Position numbers and translations under genes: made by a program. Below, in pieces: positions 55,176 through 64,000 of a stretch of DNA of 64,000 nt. Below the pieces are notes generated by a model, which made no database searches, was not told the origin of the DNA, and was given only the letters and a program-made list of their open reading frames with translations. Every line of letters starts with the position of its first letter. The first letter of the stretch is position 1. The DNA is from Chelydra serpentina. Its lineage: Eukaryota > Chordata > Testudines > Chelydridae. The stretch covers positions 1 to 64,000 of the forward strand of contig JBAIAC010000558.1 in the NCBI GenBank assembly GCA_037349315.1, in the 5' to 3' direction.

Positions 55176-58100
55176 GGGGGAGGGGGGGTGAGGTTGTGTG
55201 TTACGGTGAGGTTGGGGTTGGGCGTGAGGGTTAGGGTGAGACTAGGGGTTTGAGAGTGGGGGTGGGGGTGATGTTGGGGAGAGGATGAGGGTGGGGTTGG
55301 AGTCTAGGGTGAGGGTGAGGGTGGTGGTGAGGGTGAGGGTGGTGGTGCGGGAGAGCCTGAGCGTGATGGTTACAGTTAGGTTTAGGGTGAGGGTGAGGTT
55401 GGGGTGGGGGTAGGAGTTGGGATTAGGGTGGGGGTGAGGGTGGGTGTGGTGGTTAGGGTGAGGGTGAGGTTTGGGGTGTGAGTGAGGGTAAGGGTGTGAG
55501 TGTGGGGGGTGAATGTGAGCGTAAGGGTGGGGGTTGGGGGTAGGAGTGTGCGTGTGCATTGGTGTGGTTTTGTGGTTGAGGGTGAGGGTGATTTTGGGGT
55601 TTGGGTTAAGGGTGAGGGTGATGGTGAGGTTGGGGGTGAGGGATGGGGTGCAGGTGAGGGTGATGGTAGAGTGGGGTTTGGGAGGACAGTGAGGGTGGGG
55701 GTGGGGTTGAGGGTTGGGTTGAGGGTGAGGGAGAGGGTGGGGTGGGGTTGGGAGTAAGGGTGAGGGTGGGCATGCGGATGGGGGTGAGGGTGAGGTTGAG
55801 GGTTATTGTAGGGGTTCGGGTAAGGGTGAGGGTTATGGTGGGGGTGGGGTTGCGGGTGAGGGTTAGGATTAGGGTTTGGGTGAGGCTGGGCATGAGGATG
55901 AGGGTGAGGGTGGGTGAGGGGTGGGTTTTGGGTTAGGGTGAGGATTAGGGAGGGTGCGGGGTTTCGGGTGAGGGTGGTGGTGGGGGTGGGGATGAGGGTG
56001 AACGTCAGGGTGGGGGTGGGGTGGGGGTGGGGTGGGAGTGGGGGTGGGGGTGAAGGTGGGGATGAGGGTGATGGTGTGTGTGGTGGTGGGGGTGAGGTTG
56101 AGCGTTACGATGAGGGTGAGGGTGCGGGTGAGCGTGAGGGTGGGGTTGGGGGTGGGGGTGAGCGTGGGGGTGGGGGTGGGAGTGGGGGTCAGGGTGAGAG
56201 TGGGGTTGCGGGTGAGGGTGTGGGTGAGGGTGGGGTGAGGGTGAGGATGAGTGTGGGGTAAGGGTGAGGTTGAGGGTGACGGTGAGCGGTGAGCACTGGG
56301 CTGGGGGTGAGGGTGAGGGTGAGGGTGGTTGTGGGGGTGAAGATGAGGGTGAGAGTGAGAAGGAGGGTGGGGGTGGCCGTCGGGGTGCGGGTGAGGGCGA
56401 GGATGGGGGTGGGGGTGGGGGTGGGGGTGAGGGTGAGGTTGAGGGTTATTGTAGGGTTTGAGGTGAGGGTGAGGGTGGCAGTGGTGATGGGGGTGAGGAT
56501 GAGGGAGAGGGTGAGCCTGGGGTGGGGTTGGGGGTTGGGGTGAGGGTGAGGTTTGGGGTGTGAGTGAGGGTAAGGGTGTGAGTGGGGGGGGTGAATGTGA
56601 GCGTAAGGGTGGGGGTTGTGGGTGAGGGTGTGCGTGTGCGTCGGTGTGGTTTTGTGGTTGAGTGTGAGGGTGATTTTGGGGGTTGGGGTAAGGGTGAGGG
56701 TGATGGTCGAGTGGGGTTTGGTATGATGGTGAGGGTGGGGCTGGGGTTGGGGGTTGAGGGTGAGGGTGGTGGTGGGAGTAGGGTTGAGGGTGAGGGTGGG
56801 AGTGGGGTTGGGGGTTGGGGGGAGGGTGAGGGACAGGGTGGGGTGGGGTTGGGAGTAAGGGTGAGGGTGGGCGTGCGGATGGGGGTGAGGGTGAGGTTGA
56901 GGGTTATTGTGGGGGTTCGGGTAAGGGTGAGGGTGAGGGTAGGGTTGCAGGTTGGTGTGTGGGTGAGGGTGATGGTGATGGTGGGTTTGCGAGTTAGGGT
57001 TAGGGGTGAGCGAGAGGGTGAGGGTGAGGTTTGTGGTTTGAGTGAGGGTTGAGGGAGTGAGTGGGGGTGGGTGTGAGAGAGTGTAACGGTGGGGGTGTCC
57101 GTGGGCATGGGTGTGGTCTTGTGGATGAGGGTGAGGATGATTGTGGGGTTTGGGGTAAGGGTGAGGGGTATGGTGAGGGTGGGGGTGGGGTTGTGAGTGA
57201 CGGTTAGGATTAGGGTTCGGGTGATGCTGGGCGTGAGGATGAGGGTGAGGGTGGGTGAGGGGTGGGGTTGGGTTTTGGGTTAGGGTGCGGATTAGGGAGG
57301 GTGCGGGGTTTCGGGTGAGGGTGGTGGTGCGGGTGTGGATGAGGGTGAACGTAAGGGTGGGGGTGGGGGTGGGGATGAGGGTGAGGATGTGGGTGGGGTG
57401 GGAGTGTGGGTTGGGGTGAGCGAGAGGGTGGGGGTGCGGGGTTGGCGTGAGGGTGAGGGTGAGGTTTGAGGGTTGAGTGAGGGTTGAGGGAGTGAGTGTG
57501 GGTGGGGGTGCCCGTGGGCGTGAGTGTGGTCTTGTGGATGAGGGTGAGGATGATTGTGGGGGTTCGGGTAAGGGTGAGGATGAGGGTGAACTTCAGGGTG
57601 GGGTGGGGGTGAGGTTGAGGATGAGGGTGATGGTGGGTGTGGTGGTGGGGGTGAGGTTGAGCGTTACGATGAGGGTGGGGGTGCGGGGGAGTGTGAGGGT
57701 GAAGGTGGGATTGGGGTTGGGGTTGGGGTGGGGATGAGTGTGAGCGTGAGGGTGGGGGTGGGAGTGGTGTTGCGAGTGAGGGTGTGGGCGAGGGTGGGGG
57801 TGAGGGTGAAGGTGAGTGTGGGGGTAAGGGTGAGGTTGAGGTTGACGGTGAGCATTGGGCTGGGGGTGAAGTGAGGGTGAGGGCGAGGGTGGGGGTGGGG
57901 TGAAGGTGAGGGTGAGGAGCAGGCTGAGAGTGGTGGTCGGGGAGAGGGTGAGGGTGAGTCTGGCGGTGAGGGCGAGGGTGGGGGTGGGGTGAAGATGAGG
58001 CTGAGGGTGAGGAGCAGGTTGAGAGTGGTGGTCGGGGAGAGGGTGAGGGTGAGTCTGGGGGTGAGGGTGGGGGTGGGGGTGAGGTTGAGCGGAGAGGGTT

Positions 58101-58476
58101 CAGGCGAGGGTGAGGGTGGGGTGGGGTTGGGGGTAGGGTTGAGGGTGAGGGTGGGGGTGGGAGTTTGGGTGAGGGTGAGGGTGAGGGTGGGGGTGAGAGT
58201 GTGGGTGAGGCTGAGTGTGGGGAGTGGGGGTGAGAGTGTGGGTGAGGCTGAGTGTGGGGAGTGGGGGTGGAGGTGAGAGTGAGGGTGGGGTTGGGGGTGG
58301 GTGTGAGGGTGATGGTGACGTTGGGCTTGGGGGTTAGGGTGAAGGTGAGGGTGAGGGTGAGGGTGAACATGAGTGTGGGGGTGGGGGGACGGTTGGGGTG
58401 AGGGTGAGGGTGGGGGTAGGTTGGGGGTGGAGTTGTGGTTAGGGTGAGGGTGAGTGTGGGGGTGGCGGTTCGGGTA
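55176..58476 (-). repeat. G-rich orientation of hexamer satellite, block B5
   Basis: TGAGGG/GGGGTG repeats on the plus strand for 3.3 kb, ending in CGGGTAACCACC (58471-58482). The GTGTGGTTTTGTGG variant occurs at 55562 and 56644 (1,082 bp apart), with related GTGTGGTCTTGTGG at 57111 and about 57524. GTTGAGCGTTACGATGAGG occurs near 56097 and 57656. No gene seen. Confidence 0.87.
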
Positions 58477-60250
58477 ACCACCCCCACCCCACCGTCACCC
58501 TCACCCACGCCCTCACCTTTACCCTAACTCCCAAGTTCACCGTCACCATCATCCTCAACTGCACCCCACCCCCACACTCAACCTCACACCCTCTCCCACC
58601 ACACGCCCACCCTCACCCTCAACCTCACCCTGACACCCACCAGCACCCTCCTCCACAACCTAACACTCATTCTCACCCCCACCCCCACCCTCGCCCTCGC
58701 CCACACCCTCACCCCCAGCCTGACGCTCACCCTCTTCCTTACCCCGACCCTCACCCCGGCCCTCACCCCCACCCTCACCCACACCCTCACCGTCATCCCC
58801 ACCTCAACCTCCACTCCCAACATCACTCTGACCCACACTCCCACCCCCACCCTCACCCTCAAACCTACCCCTAACCCCATCCCCACCCCCACCCTCACCC
58901 TCACTCCAAACCCCACCCGCACGATGACCCTCACCCGCACCCGCACGCTAACCCCCACCCCCAACCTCACCATCACCATCACCCTTACCCCAACCCCACA
59001 ATCACCCTCACCCTCAACCACAAAACCACTCCCACGCACAGCACCACCCCACCCCAAACCTTACGCTCACCCTCATCCCCACTCACAACCTAACCCCCAC
59101 TCACACTCCAACCCGCACCCTCACCCTCACCCTCACCCTAACCCCACCCAACCTTCACCATCTCCCTCACTCTCACACTCACCGCAACCCCCACCCCCAA
59201 CCACACCCTAAACCTCACCCTAACCCCAAGCCCACCGTCACCATCACCCTCACCCCGACCACCACTCCCACCCTCACCCTCCCCATCCACCCCACCCCCT
59301 CACCCACACTCACCCGCACCCCCACCCCAACCACACCATCACCCTCACCCTCACCCCGACCCCCACCGCGACCCTCCTCATTATACTCACCCTCATCCTC
59401 ACCCCCACCCTCGCCCTCACGCTCACCCTCACCCAAACCCTCATCCTCAACCCTCCCCCAACCACACCGTAACCCCCACCCTCACACTCATCCCCATACT
59501 CACCCTCACCCTAGGCTTCACCCTCATCCCCACCCCCACTATCACCCTCACCCCCACCGCTACCCCCACCCTCAGCCTAACCCCGACCCCCACCCCCACA
59601 CTCACTCCCACCCTCACTGTCACCCCCACCCTCACCCCAACCCCATTCCAACCCTACCCTCACCCTCATCCTCACCCTAACCCCACTCCCACCCCCACCC
59701 CCAACCCCACCCTCACCCTCAAACTCACTCTCAGCCCCACCTTCACCCCCACCGCCAACCTGCCCTCACCCAAACCCCCACCCCACCCTCATCCCCACCC
59801 TCATCCTCACCCTCACCCTCACCTCAACCCCAAACTCACCCTCACCTCCACCCATACCCCCACCCCCACCCACACCCACACATTCACCCTCATCATCACC
59901 CTCATTCTCATACTCACCTCCACCCCCACCCTCTCCCTCACCCCCACAATCACCCCCACCCCAACCCCACCCCACACCCACTCTCACCTCAGCCTAACCC
60001 CACCCTCAGCCTCAAGCTCACCCCGACCCTCACCCTCAGCATCACCCCCACCCTAACCCTCACCCCCACACCCAACCCCACTATCACCCTCACCCTAAAC
60101 TTGACACCCACCCTCACCTTCACCCTCACCCTCACTTTCACCCCCAACCCCACCCCCACCCTCACCGACACCGTCACCCTCACCCCCCCCAACCACCCCC
60201 CACCCTCACCCACATGCTCACCCTCGCCCTAATCCTCAGCCTCAACCCAG
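58477..60250 (+). repeat. C-rich hexamer satellite, block B6
   Basis: CCCTCA-type repeats. The first part (about 58513-58553, CCCTAACTCCCAAGTTCACC) is a diverged reverse complement of 58303-58345 (GGGCTTGGGGGTTAGGG), so the switch at 58476 is also a fold-back. No gene seen. Confidence 0.85.
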
Positions 60251-60642
60251 GTGAGGGTGAGGGAGGGGGTGGGGTGGGGTTTAGGGTGAGGGTGCAGGTG
60301 AGGGTGGGAGTGGGCAGTGGGGGAGCGGGTGAGGGTGAAGTTGAGGGTGAGGGTGAGGGTGGGGGATAGGGAAAGGGTGAGTGTGAAGGTGAGGGTGGGG
60401 TTGGGTTTGGGGTTGAGGGTGAGGGTGAGTGTGGGGGAGTGGGGGTGGAGGTGAGAGTGAGGGTGAGGGTGGGGTTCGGGGTGGGTGTGAGAGTGATGGT
60501 GACATTGGGCTTGGGGGTTAGGGTGAGGGTGAGGGTGAGCATGAGGGTGGGGGGTGGTTGGTGTGAGGGTGAGGGTGAGCGAGCGGGTAGGTTGGGGGTG
60601 GGGTTGCGGTTATGGTGAGGGTGAGTGTGGGGGTTCGGGTAA
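60251..60642 (-). repeat. G-rich orientation of hexamer satellite, block B7
   Basis: A 392-bp inverted block not present at the matching place in unit 1. It enters at CTCAACCCAGGTGAGGG and ends at TTCGGGTAACGACC. GGGCTTGGGGGTTAGGG at about 60507 pairs in inverted orientation with CCTAACCCCCAAGTTCACC at about 60736. Confidence 0.83.
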
Positions 60643-63600
60643 CGACCACCACCCCAACCCCCACCCGCACTCTCACCCTCACCCTCACCCAAACCCCCCC
60701 AACCCTCACACTCACCCTCGCCCTCACCTTTATCCTAACCCCCAAGTTCACCGTCACCATCGTCCTCAACCGCACCCCACCCCACCCTCACCCTCACGAC
60801 CTCTCCTACCCCACCCACACCCTCAACCACACCCTAACTCCCACCCGCACCCTCCTCCTCACTCTAGTCCTCATCCTCACCCCCACTCCCACCCTCGCCC
60901 TTGCCCTCACCCTCACCCCCAGCCTGACGCTCACCCTCACCCTTACCCCCACCCTTACCACCTCCCTCACACACACCCTCACCCTCATCCCCACCTCAAC
61001 CTCCATTCCCAACATCACTCTGACCCCCACTCCCACACCCACCCTCACCCTCAACCCTACCCCTAACCCCACCCCCACCCTGACCCTCATTCCAAACCCC
61101 ACCCACACCACGACACTCACCTGAAACCTTACGCTCACACCTCACCCCCACCCCCACTCACAACCCTCACCCCCCACTCACATTCCAACCCTCACCCTCA
61201 CCCTAACCCCTAACCCCACCCCACCCTCACCCTCTCCCTCACCCTCACCCCAACTCCCACCCCCAACCACACCCTCACCCTCACCCTAACCCCAAGCCCA
61301 CCATCACCATCACCCTCAACCCGACCACCACCCCCATCCTCACCCTCCCCATCCACCCCAAGCCCACCATCACCATCACCCTCAACCCGACCACCACCCC
61401 CATCCTCACCCTCCCCATCCACCCCAAGCCCACCATCACCATCACCCTCAACCCCGACCACCACCCCCATCCTCACCCTCCCCATCCACCCCTTCCCCTC
61501 CCCCACACTCACCCGCACCCCGACCCCCACAGCGACCCTCCTCCTCACACTCACCCTCATCCTCACCCCCACCCCCACCCACGCCCTCACGCTCACCCTC
61601 ACCCAAACCCTCATCCTCAACCCTACTCCCAACCCCACCGTAACTCCCACCTTCACCCTCACCCCCATCCCCACCCTCACCCCCATCCCCACCCTCACCC
61701 TCATCCCCAGACACACCCTCACCGTCACCATCATCCTCAACGGCAACCCAACCCCACCCTCACGCCCTTTCCCACCCCTCCCTCACCCTCAAACTCACCC
61801 TGACCCCCACCAGCACCCTCCTCCTCACCCTAGCCCTCATCCTCACCCCCACCCCCACCCTCGCCGTTGCCCTCACCTCACCCCCAGCCTGACGCTCACC
61901 CTCACCCTTACCCCGACCCTCACCCCCACCCTCACACACACCCTCACCCTCATCCCCACCTCAACCTCCACTCCCAACATCACTCTGACCCACACTCCCA
62001 CCCCCAGCCTCACCCTGACCCTCAACCCTACCCCTAACCCCATGCCCACCCCCACCCTCACCATCACTCCAAACCTTACCCGCACCCGCACGCCCACCCC
62101 CACCCCCAACCTCACCATCACCATCACCCTTACCCCAACCCCACCCTCACCCTCAACCACAAAACCACGCCCACCACCACCCCCACCCCAAACCTTACGC
62201 TCACCCCACACCCCCACCCCCACTCACACCCTAACCCCTACTCACACTCCAACCCTCATCCTCACCCTAACACCTAACCCCACCTCACCCTCACCCTCAA
62301 CCTCAACCCAACTCCCACCCCCACCCCCACCCTCAACCTCACCCCAACCTTCACCCTCAAACTCACCCTCACCCTCACTCCAAACCCCCATCCTCACTAT
62401 CGCCTTCACCCTCACCCCACCCCTCACCCTAACCGCAACGCCAACCCTCACCCACACCCTGACTCCCACCCCCACACTCACCCTCACCCTTAACAGCAAC
62501 CCCACCCTCACCCTAACCCCCACCCACTCCCCAACCCCAATCCTCACCGTCACCCACTCACCCTCACCCTCGCCCCCTCCCCCACCCACAGCCTGACCCT
62601 CGCCCTCACCCTCACCCCCACCGTAACCCACACCCCCACCCTCACCCTCATCCCCATCCCCACCCTCACCACCACCCCAACCCTCACCCTCACCACCCAC
62701 CCCCACAGCAACCCACACTCTCACCCTCACCCTCACCCACAGCACTGCCCTCAACCTCACACTCACCATCACCCTCTCTCTCATCGCCACCCCAACGCTC
62801 ACGCTCACCCACACCATCACCCAAACCACGACTCGCACTCCCACCCTGACCATCACACCCACCCCCACCCTCACCCTCACGTCCACTCCCACCCCCACCC
62901 TCACCCTCACTCTCAACCCAACATCCAACCCACATCCACCCCCACCCTCACACTCACCCGCACCCTCACCGTAATGCTCATCCTCACCCTCACCCCCACC
63001 CCCACATCCAAACCTCACACTCCCCCTATCCGTAACCCTCACAATCACCCTCACCCTCACACACAAACCCATACACACGACCAGGCACACCCCCAAACCC
63101 ACCCCAACCCTTACGCTCACCCTCACCCCCATCACCACTCACAGCCTCACAATCACTCACACCCCAACCCCACCCTCACCCTCCCCCTCACTCCCAAACC
63201 ACACCCCCACCCTCACCCTCTCCCTCACCCTTCACCAGCACTCCCACCCCCACCCCCACCCTCACCGTAACCTCCACACCCACCCTCACCCTCACTGCAA
63301 CCCCCACCGCCACCCCACCCCCATGGTTACCCTCACCTTCAGCCTCACCCTCACCCCCACCCTCACCCTAACCCTAACACTCACCCTCACACACACCCCA
63401 ACCCTCACCCTCTCCCTCACCCTCAACCTCACCCCTATCCCCACCCCACCTCCACCCTCACCCCGACCTCCACCCCATCCTCCTCCTCACACTCACCCTG
63501 ATCCTCAACATCACCCCCACCCTCCTCCTCACCCTCACCCTCATCCTCACCCTCCCACCGTCGCTCTCACCCTCACCCTCACCCCAGCCCGACGCTCACC

Positions 63601-64000
63601 CTCACCCTCTCCCTTACCCCGACCCTCACGCTCACCCCCACCCTCACCCTTACCAACACGCCCTCTCCCACCCTCAGCATCACCCCAACTCCCACCACCA
63701 CCCTCACCCTCATCATCAACCCTACCCTCAACCCCACCACCACCCCCACCCACACTCTCACCCACACACACACCCTCACCCCGCCCACTCCCTCACTCTC
63801 ACCCTCAGACTCACCTTCACCCTAAGCCTCACCCTCACCCTCACCCACCCCCACCCGCACCATCACACTCAACCTCACCCCCGCCCTCTCCCCCACACTC
63901 ACCTTCATCCTAACCCCGAACCACAACCCCATCCCCACCCCCACCCTCACCCCCACTCACACAATCACCCTCACTCTCACCCTCACCCCCCCCACACACA
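60643..64000 (+). repeat. C-rich hexamer satellite, block B8 (to window end)
   Basis: CCCTCA-type repeats. The part from about 62900 on resembles the satellite right of the 3' LTRs (CATACACACGACCAGGCACACC near 63070, as at 22079 and 47161). No gene seen. Confidence 0.86.
61291..61490. repeat. 66-bp tandem repeat, three copies
   Basis: CCCAAGCCCACCATCACC recurs at 61291, 61357 and 61423, exactly 66 bp apart, and the sequence between is almost unchanged (one extra C in the third). It is a recent small expansion inside the degenerate satellite. Confidence 0.85.

Larger units (their letters stand above)
38679..64000. repeat. Macro-repeat unit 2 (partial, runs off the window)
   Basis: This is the second copy of the macro-unit, in direct orientation and cut by the window end. 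The order of blocks matches unit 1. It differs by a solo LTR in place of the nested array, a shorter AT-rich satellite carrying its own SINE, and a final satellite section already longer than that of unit 1 (9.2 kb against 5.7 kb) with one extra orientation flip. By eye the gag-pol parts of the two units differ at only a few positions per kilobase. Confidence 0.85.

Overview
This window is eukaryotic, non-genic heterochromatin, most likely from a turtle. Two 178-184 bp SINEs have a tRNA-Lys-like head with A and B boxes and end in the CR1-type tail (ATTCTATG)2. I recognise this as the cryptodiran turtle SINE family; that is an assignment from memory, not a search. No host protein-coding gene, rRNA or bona fide tRNA gene is supported. 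The real coding sequence is all retrotransposon-derived.

The window holds one complete and one partial copy of a large tandem repeat with a period of about 38.8 kb. Unit 1 (1-38678) runs: Gmr1-like Ty3/Gypsy element copy A (1-20702, 5' end cut by the window), then C-rich satellite related to (CCCTCA)n with orientation flips (20703-25615), then an AT-rich satellite of about 116-bp monomers (25616-32960), then more CCCTCA/TGAGGG satellite (32961-38678). Unit 2 repeats the order: Gmr1-like copy B (38679-45423), satellite (45424-51562), AT-rich satellite (51563-54794), and satellite to the window end. Junctions between blocks are the same in both units, so the whole arrangement was duplicated together.

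The Gmr1-like element has a gag with a SAP-like N-terminus, coiled coil, SCAN-like capsid region and CCHC knuckle. Its pol is ordered protease-integrase-RT-RNase H, as in Ty1/copia and the Gmr1 group, not as in ordinary Ty3/Gypsy. Both copies are dead. They share some lesions (a TAG at gag codon 32 and a frame break between RT and RNase H) and carry private ones.

Both copies are interrupted at the same base between integrase and RT, with a GTCCC target duplication, by a second LTR element in the opposite orientation. In copy B only a 1,144-bp solo LTR remains. In copy A the same site holds a 15.2-kb concatemer: five LTRs alternating with four internal regions, all inside one pair of target duplications. 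The internal regions encode only gag and protease followed by an unrecognised C-terminal extension (one open 920-codon frame), with no integrase or RT. The element is therefore non-autonomous.

Inferred order of events: Gmr1-like insertion and decay, insertion of the second element, 38.8-kb duplication, then divergence by LTR-LTR recombination (solo LTR in one copy, concatemer in the other) and one SINE insertion in each unit. The long His/Pro/Thr/Leu or Gly/Val/Arg open frames in the satellites are translations of hexamer repeats, not genes.
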